From Paraburkholderia tuberum STM678 (GTDB lineage: Bacteria; Pseudomonadota; Gammaproteobacteria; Burkholderiales; Burkholderiaceae), in contig NZ_CADFGP010000052.1 of assembly GCF_902833905.1 (NCBI RefSeq), positions 1 to 49,350 of the forward strand: a DNA stretch of 49,350 nt, given 5' to 3'. Position 1 is the first letter of the stretch. Each line of letters opens with the position of its first letter. Of this stretch, positions 1 through 7,737 are shown piece after piece. Both the position numbers and the translations under genes were made by a program. The notes under the pieces are model-generated. The model was not told the DNA's origin. It saw nothing but the letters and a program-made list of their open reading frames with translations, and did not search any database.

Positions 1-30
1 CGAGTGTTCGGGCCATGGCCCGAACACTCG
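1..30. repeat. Perfect 30-bp palindrome
   Basis: The first 30 bases are exactly self-complementary, with two 14-base arms around a central AT (core CCATGG). The arm motif GAGTGTTCGGG recurs at about 48691-48701, just past the end of the partial istB gene, so the palindrome may be two abutting insertion-sequence tips. Bases 31-181 hold no gene I can support; 120-150 looks like the edge of an IS, but I cannot assign it. Confidence 0.8.
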
Positions 31-181
31 AACCCTGCTGCTTCATGCTTGCAATCGTCATGCGTTCTTCAGGCTGCAGTTGTTGGTAACTTCTTTTTTG
101 CATTGGCACACCTTACACGAGCAAGGTGTTGCACTTCAAATTTGATCGCGCCCACTTTAACGCCGTAGTCTATAAGATCAC

Positions 182-507
182 CTACACCTTGTGCATCGTT
201 TCCTCGACCCCCCATAGTCCTTCCGTATCGGCTTCAAAAAAGAGCGTGTCGCCCGCCGTGAAATGGATCGTTGTTTCGGCATCGGACGTGAAGCGGCCGC
301 GCCCCGCCAGGAAGTGCATCACTTCCGCATGTTTCACCGAGCGGCGGTAGGCGCCCGCCGTGCATTCGAAAATGCGGTGTCGATTGCCTCACTGCCCTTG
401 ATGACGCACTGCACGCCCGACACGGCGACCGACGAGGTGCCGGGCAGACCCGCCGTACCCCAGTCTTCCAGGTTTTGCAGACTGATGCTATGTTTGATCT
501 GTTGCAC
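182..507 (-). pseudogene. Cupin (DUF861/EutQ-like) remnant, copy 1
   Basis: The minus strand encodes a small cupin closely matching the one at 4879-5236. Both share an N-terminal QQIKxSIxLQxLEDWGTAGL stretch, and here the C-terminal half reads HFLAGRGRFTSDAETTIHFT then GDTLFFEADTEGLW before a stop at 182-184. A one-base deletion near 371-376, relative to the second copy, breaks the frame between the halves. The start codon is lost because the 5' end joins a truncated tartrate dehydrogenase fragment at about 507. Such small cupins often sit in catabolic operons, but no reaction can be assigned. It is part of a decayed duplicate of the locus at 4879-9637. Confidence 0.75.
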
Positions 508-992
508 CCACGGATTTCTGCAGCACGAACTCACGCTCGGTGCCCTTCGAACATCACGCCGCCCACCGCCGAATATTCGCCCTCGGTGTTTTCTCGCACG
601 ATCCAGAAATCGATGTCGCCCGCCTTGCGGCCCGCGAGCGGCGAAGGCACGCCGGCGAAGAGGCGCGCGGGGCGCAGGTTGATGTACTGGTCGAATTCGC
701 GCCGGAACTTCAGCAGCGAGCCCCACAGCGAGATACGGTCAGGCACTGTGTCCGGCCAGCCCACCGCGCCGAACAGAATCGCGTCGGCGGACTGCAATTG
801 GGCTTTCCAGTCGTCCGGCATCATCTTGCCGTGCTTTGCGTAGTACTCGCAGTTCGCCCATTCAATGTGCTGATATTCCAGTTCGATGCAGAAGCGTTTC
901 TTCGCCGTGTCCAGCACGCGAATGGCTTCCGGCATCACCTCGATACCGATGCCGTCGCCGGGTATGACTGCAATGCGATATTTCTTCGACAT
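508..992 (-). pseudogene. Truncated tartrate/D-malate dehydrogenase, copy 1
   Basis: The first 150 or so residues of an NAD-dependent beta-decarboxylating dehydrogenase of the tartrate/D-malate type are preserved from the ATG at 992. Recognisable parts are YRIAVIPGDGIG at the N-terminus and the substrate-loop region LRPARLF followed by VRENTEGEYS. It is about 80% identical by eye to the intact 360-residue paralogue at 7738-8820. After VMFEG a one-base loss shifts the frame, and about 12 codons later the sequence jumps into a cupin gene, so the C-terminal two thirds (catalytic Lys and metal-binding Asp residues) are missing. It cannot encode an active enzyme. A divergent LysR gene starts 137 bp away, as in dmlA/dmlR-type loci. 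Confidence 0.85.
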
Positions 993-1128
993 GCTTTGCT
1001 CCTTGCTTGAGGCTGCTGAGCGGTTCGAGAATAGTGATTTTATTCCTGTTGTTTGCGACTAAAATGATCTCTTTAGTTAAGCCACTGTGCACGATTCGTG
1101 GACAACTGTGTTGGCGACCAGGCGACCT

Positions 1129-2085
1129 ATGAATATCAACCCGTCACCCGATCTTCCCGATCTGCGTGTGTTTTGCGAAGTGGCGCGCAGATCGAGCTTC
1201 AGCGCAGCGGCAGAGGCGCTGTCGGTGTCCGCGGCGTATGTCAGCAAACGCATCAATGTGCTCGAGACGACGCTCGGTACGCGTTTGTTGCATCGTTCCA
1301 CGCGGCGGGTCGCGATCACGGAAGCGGGTGAGCGGGTCTACACGTGGGCCGAAAGGATTCTCGACGATGTCGATCAACTGGTGGAGGACGTGTCCACGAC
1401 CCGCCGCATTCCAGGTGGCAAGCTGCGCATTTCCAGCAGTTTCGGCTTCGGCCGGCGCTTCGTTGCGCCCGCGCTTGCGCGCTTTTCCGAACACTATCCC
1501 CAACTGAGCGTGCGGCTCGATCTGTTCGACCGTCTCGTCGACGTGGGCGGGGAAGGCTTCGACCTCGATATCCGCATCGGCGACGAGATCGCCCCGCATC
1601 TGATTGCCAAACGGCTCGCGTCGAATCACCGCGTGCTGTGCGCATCGCCCGGCTATCTCGCGCGCTACGGTACGCCGCGGCAAGTCGCCGATCTGTCCTC
1701 GCACGCGTGTCTCCCGATCAAGGAGCGCGATCATCCCTTCGGTCTATGGCGCTTGACGGTGCGCGGCGAAACGACGTCGATCAAGGTCACGGGACCATTG
1801 TCGACCAATCACGGCGAGGTGGCGGTGCAATGGGCATTGGCCGGACGTGGCATCGTGTTGCGTTCGATGTGGGACGTGCGGCCCTTGCTCGACAGCGGCC
1901 AGTTGCAGCAGATTCTTCCCGAAGTCGCGCAACCCGCGAACCTGTGGGCGGTGTACCCGGCGCGGCTCGCTCAGTCCGCAAAAGTGCGGGTATGCGTCGA
2001 CTTCCTAAGCGACGAATTCGCGCAATGGAGGCCTGCGGCTGACGATGCGGCCGGCGTGAACATGGCCGGACCTGCCGCGCGTTAA
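1129..2085 (+). CDS. LysR-family transcriptional regulator (DmlR-like)
   Basis: A 318-residue LysR-type regulator with an N-terminal winged helix-turn-helix (about residues 5-64, with SFSAAAEALSVSAAYVSKRI as the DNA-binding helices) and a C-terminal periplasmic-binding-like effector domain. Length is normal for the family. The ATG at 1129 is preferred over a GTG at 1087 because it places the HTH at the usual distance from the N-terminus. It is divergent from the truncated tartrate/D-malate dehydrogenase fragment; in this subgroup (DmlR/TtdR-like) such regulators control the neighbouring dehydrogenase. The gene looks intact although its presumed target is broken, so it may act elsewhere, for example on the intact paralogue at 7738-8820. 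That link is inference. Confidence 0.85.
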   Translation: MNINPSPDLPDLRVFCEVARRSSFSAAAEALSVSAAYVSKRINVLETTLGTRLLHRSTRRVAITEAGERVYTWAERILDDVDQLVEDVSTTRRIPGGKLRISSSFGFGRRFVAPALARFSEHYPQLSVRLDLFDRLVDVGGEGFDLDIRIGDEIAPHLIAKRLASNHRVLCASPGYLARYGTPRQVADLSSHACLPIKERDHPFGLWRLTVRGETTSIKVTGPLSTNHGEVAVQWALAGRGIVLRSMWDVRPLLDSGQLQQILPEVAQPANLWAVYPARLAQSAKVRVCVDFLSDEFAQWRPAADDAAGVNMAGPAAR

Positions 2086-2122
2086 GCGGCAAGCTCCAGG
2101 AGATCACGGGTAAAGCTCACAC

Positions 2123-2247
2123 CTAGTGATGGTTCTGCGAGAACAGTGCTTCGAGCGGGTAGTGACTCTTCACGAATGGCGACTTGATAATCACGTAGCT
2201 GAAGTATTTGTCGATGCCGATATCGCGTTCCAGCAGACCTTCCACAA
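2123..2247 (-). pseudogene. C-terminal remnant of Lrp/AsnC regulator, copy 1
   Basis: The minus strand reads ...LLERDIGIDKYFSYVIIK and SPFVKSHYPLEALF before a stop at 2123-2125. It matches the tail of the intact Lrp/AsnC regulator at 9140-9637 almost residue for residue. Only about 40 codons survive; the upstream side is cut at the left end of the IS6 element at 2248, and the rest is not found beyond the element. It is part of the same decayed duplicate locus as the fragments at 182-992. Confidence 0.85.
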
Positions 2248-2302
2248 GGTTTTGTCGCGGTAAGGATCGATGGACGAACGATATCCATATGCGAAGTACT
2301 AC

Positions 2303-3843
2303 TTATGTTGCGAGCTCGTAGAATTGATCAGCGGCGGACGGATCGGTTCCGCGAGCGCACTTCATCTGTCCTTTCGCGATCACGTGCATAAGCTCAATGC
2401 CGGCCAGAAGGATCCGGGCACAGCGAAAATTCTTGAAGCCCAGCATGTGCCGGGTGCGCCGCTTGATCGCCCGATGGTCCTGCTCGACGAGGTTGTTGAG
2501 ATATTTGGACTGGCGGATCTTGATAGGCGTTTCACGATTAGCATTGATCGCTTCGAGCGCGGCGAGATTGGCACCGCTTTTGTCGATAGTCACCGTCTCG
2601 GGCACGCCATTCTGGGCGATCGATTTTTCAAAGTAGCGCTGGGCTTCAGTCTTGTCACGATGGGCGCGCAGCAGGAAATCTTGTGTTGCCATCCTTGTCA
2701 ACGGCGCGGTAGAGGTATTTCCAGTCGCCCTCGACGCGGAGTGGAGTAAGAGACAGGGCGTAGTCGAACTATTCCCTGCCTCTCCTCCCCGAACCGGACG
2801 TGCGCCTCTCAGCGCATCCGGCTCTCCGCTGAAGTGTCGGTCTAATCGAAGGCGACACCATGCTACCGTGCCGCCAGTTTGCTTTGTATTTCACTGGTTA
2901 TCGAAGGTCTTCACCTCACTACCGTCAGTTAATCAACCAGGCAAACCACTTCAACTGCCTCCCTTCGCCATGTGGCCGGCTTTCCCGACCTCGGACTACT
3001 ACGGAGGCTCCGCCAGCTTGCACATCATCGGGGGCACACTCCCTTAACAGATGTGCAAGCCTTCCCCAGTTCACATGCTGGACTCAAGCGCACGGGCGAG
3101 GCTGCCTGTCGCAGTCTTTATCCTTGCTTGCCGCAAGTCGTCGCGAATACCACGGCCTAGCTGCGCGCTCTCCATGGCTCCCTGCTGATGGGCCTACATA
3201 TCCAGTCAGCATTCGCGTTGCCGGGCCGTACACATGATCGGCAACGATCCGCGTCCTGCCTGTTAAGCGGCGTAGGCAGGGGTGACGATTCAACCCTCAG
3301 ATGCGGTTTAACAGGTTCGTGTTCCTCAACCGTCCCATGCTCAGCCTGGAGGCTCATCTTGGCGTAACCGCTTCGCCGCAAGCCCCGTTTCCCACGGACT
3401 TCGTCACCTTGCCAGTGTCGGCAAGTCACCGCCGCTTCGGCTCACTTCCTCTCGCAGCAGAAGAAGGGCATGCCCCGGTACTACAACATCAACTTCTCCG
3501 GGTTTTTCATTCCAAACATGCTCAAGCAACTTCACCCCCGTGCAGGCAGGCTACGTTGGCTGGGCGTACTGTACGTCTCATCCATGCGGCAGCTCTTTCC
3601 AACTGGCCGCTTGCAGCGGCGAAACGCTTTCTCCAGTACCGGCAACAGCTTGAGCGCCCAGCGATGGACGGTCGAATGATCGACTGCGATCCCACGTTCG
3701 GCCATCATTTCTTCAAGATGACGCAGACTCAGCGGATACGCGACGTACCAGCGCACGCACCTCAGAATCACCTCCATCGGATAGTGCAAGCGTTTCAGTA
3801 CTTTGGCCAACGCCGGGTTCAGCGTCTTCATCGATTCTCTCAT
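2303..3843 (-). pseudogene. IS6-family DDE transposase, intron-split and frameshifted
   Basis: Two exons on the minus strand flank a group II intron. Exon 1 (3843-3570, about 91 codons) carries an HTH region (LRHLEEMMAERGIAVDHSTV) and ends at MDETY, the first catalytic Asp. Exon 2 (2740-2303) resumes as IRVEGDWKYLYRAVDKDG and carries IDKSGAN (second Asp) and NLVEQDHRAIKRR (catalytic Glu). Joining at the predicted splice sites restores the reading frame exactly at DETY-IRVEG, which is why I place the intron ends there. About 20 codons into exon 2 the frame is lost near 2682-2686 (apparent 2-base deletion before DFLLRAHRD), so even the spliced message should be inactive. Confidence 0.85.
2741..3569 (-). 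ncRNA. ORF-less group II intron
   Basis: This 829-nt minus-strand RNA has the landmarks of a group II ribozyme. Domain V is a 34-nt hairpin at 2791-2824 with the AGC catalytic triad and a GAGA loop. Domain VI follows at about 2743-2789 as a long stem with a single bulged A opposite 2747, seven nt from the 3' end, the normal branch-point position. The 5' end reads GTACG (consensus GTGYG) and the 3' end reads AC. The last six exon bases CGTACA (3570-3575) can pair with TGTACG at 3227-3232, an EBS1 candidate about 337 nt into the intron, the usual distance. No maturase/reverse-transcriptase gene is present, so splicing or mobility would need a protein supplied in trans. Confidence 0.88.
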
Positions 3844-3897
3844 CGGCGACCTTGTATCGCCGGAGTTCTACCATCCATCTCTTATTGCGACACAACC

Positions 3898-4081
3898 GCT
3901 TACGCGACATCCACTGCACGTTGTACAGGATCACCATGTTCGCGACGAGGTGTTGTACTTGATCACCTTGCGCTGCTCGTGCTGGACAATTTCCGCGATA
4001 ATGCCTTCGCCGCCGAACATCAGCCACTGCGCGAAGTCGTTGAACTGCTCGCCGGCCGCAGCAGCAAACTGATTCGCGCAT
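3898..4081 (-). pseudogene. Tn3-family transposase fragment
   Basis: The minus strand reads GEQFNDFAQWLMFGGEG, then HEQRKVIKYN, then LVANMVILYNVQWMSR, typical of the C-terminal region of Tn3-family TnpA. A one-base deletion after IKYN (about 3950-3957) shifts the frame. The right end of the IS6 element truncates it at 3897. Only about 60 codons remain and no 38-bp Tn3 end was recognised. Confidence 0.7.
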
Positions 4082-4266
4082 CGTGATGCGACGGAAAGCC
4101 CTCATCGGTCAGCAACTGTACGAACGCCGTTGCCTGTTCCAGAGAGTGCGGCCACGCTGAGGATGTCGCGCAAAAAACGAGCAACGCGACGGTTCATCGC
4201 GACGCTCCGAACCTCTCACGTGTCGCCGAAAGGAGTCTGCTGCTGAATACGGTCCTTTGTTAACGA
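4082..4266. other. Unassigned mobile-element debris
   Basis: No gene can be supported here. Short minus-strand stretches such as LEQATAFVQLLTDEGF (about 4094-4141) look protein-like but are interrupted and have no start. This is most likely old IS debris between the Tn3 fragment and the next gene. Confidence 0.4.
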
Positions 4267-4761
4267 TCAAGCATTCAGTATCGAGGGCCATGTTGTCCCT
4301 TTACGTGGCCTTCGCCCGCATCCTTGAACGAGTGCCGAAATAGACAATCGTCGCTCGGGAGATGCTTGGAAATTGCGCTCGGCGCGGTGATGGGCCGCGA
4401 TCAGCTCACGAAGTGGTGCCGTCCGGAGTTGGCTATCGTAGAGTTCAAGCAGGCGCGCCGTAGCTTCGACTGCACGCGATCCGAGCCTGTAGCGGCATTC
4501 GGGGTTTCGGGAAATTGCCAGCCCACCGAGTTCGACGTCGGCGTCGGTATATATGGAAAGATTCCCGTCGCCGAAGCCCGCGTCAAACAAATAGAGAGAC
4601 GCAAACATCGTTCGAACGATAGTCCCTAGGTGAAATGCGGCGCCGTGCTCAGAAGTCAGAACGATGAGACTCAGATGGTTGCGAAGAGACAGGTCGGTAA
4701 GCGTCCGATTGGAGAGCTTGCCTGTCACCGTCTGCGGGATTTTTCGAACACGTGATGCCAT
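4267..4761 (-). CDS. Hypothetical protein, possible Fis-like annotation
   Basis: A 164-residue predicted protein starting at the ATG at 4761. It resembles a small family frequent in Burkholderiaceae plasmids and islands, from memory sometimes labelled Fis family regulator. The recognisable core is LTDLSLRNHLSLIVLTSEHG followed by ASLYLFDAGFGDGNL and later LLELYDSQL. No membrane segment or signal peptide is evident and no catalytic motif is visible. It stands alone, with IS debris downstream and an intergenic gap before the cupin fragment. The Fis label is not supported by a clear HTH in the sequence, so I leave function open. The C-terminal 25 residues, after SPERRLSISALV, may be altered relative to relatives. 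Confidence 0.55.
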   Translation of the reverse strand: MASRVRKIPQTVTGKLSNRTLTDLSLRNHLSLIVLTSEHGAAFHLGTIVRTMFASLYLFDAGFGDGNLSIYTDADVELGGLAISRNPECRYRLGSRAVEATARLLELYDSQLRTAPLRELIAAHHRAERNFQASPERRLSISALVQGCGRRPRKGTTWPSILNA

Positions 4762-4878
4762 GGAGTCGGACGTATTGCAGCACTTGTGCGGCCGGGCACG
4801 GGGGTTTGGGCCGCGCTATCGCTGGTTTGTGAATATCTGATCTGTCCCACTGCGCGGGGCATCAGCGCAACGAGGGCT

Positions 4879-5236
4879 CACCATACGGATGGTGAGAAAA
4901 TGACATAGATCTTGCGCATCGTATCTTCGACTTCCCATGTGCCATCCGTGTGGGCTTCGAAAAGCAACGTGTCGCCGTCCGTAAAGTGGATCGTGTCTTC
5001 GCCGTCAGGCATGAAGCGGCACGGCCGGTGAGAAGGTGCATCACCTCAGCCTGCTTGACAGAGCGCCGATAGGTGCCGGGCGTGCATTCGAAGATGCCCG
5101 CGTCGATCGCTTCGCTGCCCGGTATTATCTTCTGCATCCCTGATACCCTGATCTCGGGTGTGCCGGCAAGACCGGCCGTGCCCCAGTCTTCCAGTCCCTG
5201 TAATGCGATGCTTTGTTTGATCTGCTGGACTTTCAT
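4879..5236 (-). pseudogene. Cupin (DUF861/EutQ-like), frameshifted copy 2
   Basis: From the ATG at 5236 the minus strand encodes a small cupin with LQGLEDWGTAGLAGTPEIRV and then YRRSVKQAEVMHLLTGR. At about 5018-5024 one base is missing relative to the copy at 182-507; restoring it gives RFMPDGEDTIHFTDGDTLLF and a stop at 4879-4881 (about 118 residues). As written, the frame runs into unrelated sequence. It lies 35 bp downstream of the M14 deacylase gene on the same strand, so it was the last gene of that operon. A sequencing error is possible, but the independent decay of copy 1 makes a real mutation plausible. Confidence 0.75.
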
Positions 5237-5271
5237 GTCTCATATCCATCGACGAGTGGAATGAAAAAGAG

Positions 5272-6249
5272 CTATTGAGGCCTTGCCGAGCGCCGTTCGA
5301 TCCTGCCAAGCCGTACGACCGTCACGCCCTCGCGCAACTGCCTGAGCGAAGGCATCACGAGAATGCAATCGCGATAGGGCGTGCGCACGGCTTCGCTGTC
5401 CGACCAGCCGATCACGCTGCCCGCATCGGGAAATACTTCCAGCCCCGTGTAGTTATCGGCGAAGCGAAAGTCGAGGCTCTTCGCGACAACGGGCTCCGTC
5501 ACGCGCACGATCTGCATTTCATCGGGCAGCGGCATGCTCCAGTCGTCAGGCAGGTCGGCTGCCTCGACGACACCCGACAACACCAGAAAGCGTGCCGTCA
5601 CATCGCGCGCAACGGCCACCGCGCCCGTTTCCCAATGCTGGCCGCATTCGATCAAAAGCGCGTTCTTCTCGCTGCGCGGATCGCCGAAGCCTTCGTAATC
5701 GCGCATGCGGCGGCTTTCTGGATGACCTTCGTCGCAGATCACGGTGGCGGGCGTGCCAAGTTTTTCCGCCAGCGCGGTGCCTTTGTCGAGCGACCCTGCG
5801 ACGATCAACGGCTTGCTTTTCTCGTGCATCGAATGCAGGTCAAGCAGCAGATCGACGGTATCGATCACAGGCCGCATCGCGCGTGCGCGGCGCAGTTCGT
5901 TCGAATCGAGCGCAGCGTTGTCGAGCGTTTCCGCCGTCCACACGCGGTTGAAATCCCTGTCGACGAAACGTGCGGCGTCGGGGTTCGCCGCATCGAATCG
6001 CCGATAGGCTGCAACATTCGCGAAGACGAGCGTCAGACGCCCGCGACGCGGCCGCAATTTCGCGCGCAGCAGCGCATCGACCACGATCGCGCCGCATACC
6101 TCGTTGCCATGCGTGAGCGCATTGATCATCACATGCGCTCCGGGCACGCCCGAGTCGAACGTGTGCAGGTAGGGAATGCCGGTCCCGCTGCGTTCGTGCA
6201 TCGAGATATCGGGGAACGCGACTTCGATCGGATAGGCGGGCGTGCTCAT
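5272..6249 (-). CDS. Succinylglutamate desuccinylase/aspartoacylase-family deacylase (M14)
   Basis: A 325-residue zinc-dependent amidohydrolase-like protein of the AstE/AspA group, which releases an acyl group from an N-acyl amino acid. Zinc ligands appear as THGNE (His47, Glu50) and DLHS (His139), and the likely catalytic Glu is in LIECGQH (Glu201). The N-terminal zinc domain is followed by a beta-rich C-terminal part, and the length suits the family. The ATG at 6249 overlaps the stop of the aldehyde dehydrogenase gene (ATGA), so translation is probably coupled. With that enzyme and the dehydrogenase upstream it forms an operon suggesting deacylation of an imported N-acyl compound. The exact substrate is unknown. 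Confidence 0.85.
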   Translation of the reverse strand: MSTPAYPIEVAFPDISMHERSGTGIPYLHTFDSGVPGAHVMINALTHGNEVCGAIVVDALLRAKLRPRRGRLTLVFANVAAYRRFDAANPDAARFVDRDFNRVWTAETLDNAALDSNELRRARAMRPVIDTVDLLLDLHSMHEKSKPLIVAGSLDKGTALAEKLGTPATVICDEGHPESRRMRDYEGFGDPRSEKNALLIECGQHWETGAVAVARDVTARFLVLSGVVEAADLPDDWSMPLPDEMQIVRVTEPVVAKSLDFRFADNYTGLEVFPDAGSVIGWSDSEAVRTPYRDCILVMPSLRQLREGVTVVRLGRIERRSARPQ

Positions 6250-7718
6250 TCGAGTCCACCCTGGCAGAGATATTTGATCGACAGATAGTCGTCGAGCCCA
6301 TATTTGGACCCTTCGCGGCCATAACCCGATTCTTTCACGCCGCCGAAGGGTGCGGCCTCGCTCGCAAGCGCGCCCTCGTTGATGCCGACGATGCCGGCTT
6401 CGAGCCGTCGCGCGACGCGGTCGATGCGGCGCACGTCCTGGCTATAGAAATAAGAGGCGAGGCCAAACGGCGTGTCGTTGGCGGCGCCGATGGCTTCGTC
6501 CTCGGTATCGAAGCGAAAAAGCGGCGCCACCGGCCCGAACGTCTCCTCGCAGCTGAGCTGCATCTGCTTGGTTGCGTCCGCCAGCACGGTGGGCGCGTAG
6601 TAGTTCGGGCCGAGTTCCGTGAGGCGCCTGCCGCCCGTCAGCACCCGCGCGCCACGGCTCACGGCATCGTCGACGTGTTGGCCGATCTTGTCGATGGCGC
6701 GCGCGTTGATCATCGGGCCGATCTGCGCGGCCGCATCGGTGGCGGGTGCGACTTTCAGGGCCGCCACGCGCGTCGTGAGCAGATCGGCGAACTTCTCATA
6801 CACGCCCGATTGCACGTACACCCGATTCGGGCACACGCAGGTCTGTCCGCCATTGCGGAACTTGGCCGCCATAAGACCGGTTGCGGCCGCGTCCAGGTCG
6901 GCGTCGTCGAATACGATGAACGGCGCATTGCCGCCGAGTTCCAGCGAGAGCTTCTTGAGCGTGCCTGCCGACTCGCGAGCCAGATACTTGCCCACCGCGG
7001 TCGAGCCGGTGAACGTGATTTTGTGCACGCGGCTGTCGGCGAGCCAGTCGGCCACGGCGGGCACGGCGTTCTCCCGTGATGCCGTGATCAGGTTCAGCAC
7101 ACCCGCCGGCACGCCGGCCTCGTGCGCGAGCAGCACGAGCGCGAGCGCGGTTAGCGGTGTGTCCTCGGCCGGCTTGCCGACGACGGTGCAGCCCACCGCA
7201 AGCGCGGGCGCGATCTTGCGCGCGATCATCGCCAGTGGGAAGTTCCAGGGCGTGATCGCAGCGACGATACCCACGGGCTCTTTCACCGCCGTCATGCGCT
7301 TGCCGCGCTGCTGGTTCGGAATGATGTCGCCGTAGACGCGCGTGGCTTCCGCGGCGAACCATGCAACATACGAGGCGCCATACAGCACCTCGCCGCGCCC
7401 TTCCGCAAGCGGCTTGCCCTGTTCGAGCGAGATGAGTCGGCCGAGTTCGTCGGCATTCTCGATCATCAGGTCGTGCCAGCGGTGCAGCACCGCCGCGCGC
7501 TCCTTCGGCAGCGCGTCGCGCCATGCGGGGAAGGCGCGTGCGGCGGCATCCGTCGCGGCGCGCGCGTCGGCGGGCCCACTGTCGGCCACCTCGACGATCC
7601 GTTCGCCTGTGGCCGGGTCGGTCACCGCAAAGCGCTTGCCGCTCGCGGCGGGCACCCATTGGCCGTCGATGAAATTATCCGCGCGAATCAGATCGCTCAG
7701 TGCATATGTCTTGCTCAT
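6246..7718 (-). CDS. NAD(P)-dependent aldehyde dehydrogenase, GabD-like
   Basis: A 490-residue aldehyde dehydrogenase of the succinate-semialdehyde dehydrogenase subgroup. Visible signatures are TPWNFP (Asn159), FTGSTAVGK in the cofactor-binding region, ELGGNAPF (general base Glu260) and GGQTCVCPNR (nucleophile Cys294). The start at 7718 is chosen over the in-frame ATG at 7757 because the extra 13 residues overlap the upstream gene and the family usually begins near MSKTYAL; a ribosome-binding AGGAG-like stretch precedes it. It lies 19 bp after the tartrate/D-malate dehydrogenase gene and overlaps the M14 gene, so it sits mid-operon. It would oxidise a semialdehyde to a dicarboxylate, feeding the TCA cycle. 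Confidence 0.9.
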   Translation of the reverse strand: MSKTYALSDLIRADNFIDGQWVPAASGKRFAVTDPATGERIVEVADSGPADARAATDAAARAFPAWRDALPKERAAVLHRWHDLMIENADELGRLISLEQGKPLAEGRGEVLYGASYVAWFAAEATRVYGDIIPNQQRGKRMTAVKEPVGIVAAITPWNFPLAMIARKIAPALAVGCTVVGKPAEDTPLTALALVLLAHEAGVPAGVLNLITASRENAVPAVADWLADSRVHKITFTGSTAVGKYLARESAGTLKKLSLELGGNAPFIVFDDADLDAAATGLMAAKFRNGGQTCVCPNRVYVQSGVYEKFADLLTTRVAALKVAPATDAAAQIGPMINARAIDKIGQHVDDAVSRGARVLTGGRRLTELGPNYYAPTVLADATKQMQLSCEETFGPVAPLFRFDTEDEAIGAANDTPFGLASYFYSQDVRRIDRVARRLEAGIVGINEGALASEAAPFGGVKESGYGREGSKYGLDDYLSIKYLCQGGLE

Positions 7719-7737
7719 CAGAAGCTCCTTTGCAATG

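Larger units (their letters stand above)
2248..3897 (-). mobile_element. IS6-family insertion sequence carrying a group II intron
   Basis: Imperfect terminal inverted repeats bound the element: GGTTTTGTCGCGGTAAG at 2248 on the plus strand and GGTTGTGTCGCAATAAG on the minus strand ending at 3897 (14 of 17 positions match). Inside is one IS6-type transposase gene, split by a group II intron at 2741-3569. The flanking 8-mers (ttccacaa and gcttacgc) do not match, so there is no target-site duplication. The left flank is an Lrp remnant and the right flank a Tn3 transposase remnant, which suggests an IS-mediated deletion or rearrangement. Confidence 0.75.

Noticed and set aside
2760..3440. Rightward frames inside the group II intron
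   Set aside because: They overlap the structured ribozyme on the other strand, and none resembles an intron-encoded protein.
3301..4086. A 261-codon rightward frame across the intron and transposase
   Set aside because: It is antisense to the group II intron and IS6 exon 1; its composition follows the RNA structure and it has no domain.
5275..6288. Long antisense frame over the M14 deacylase gene
   Set aside because: High-GC shadow of the real gene on the other strand, with no family match.
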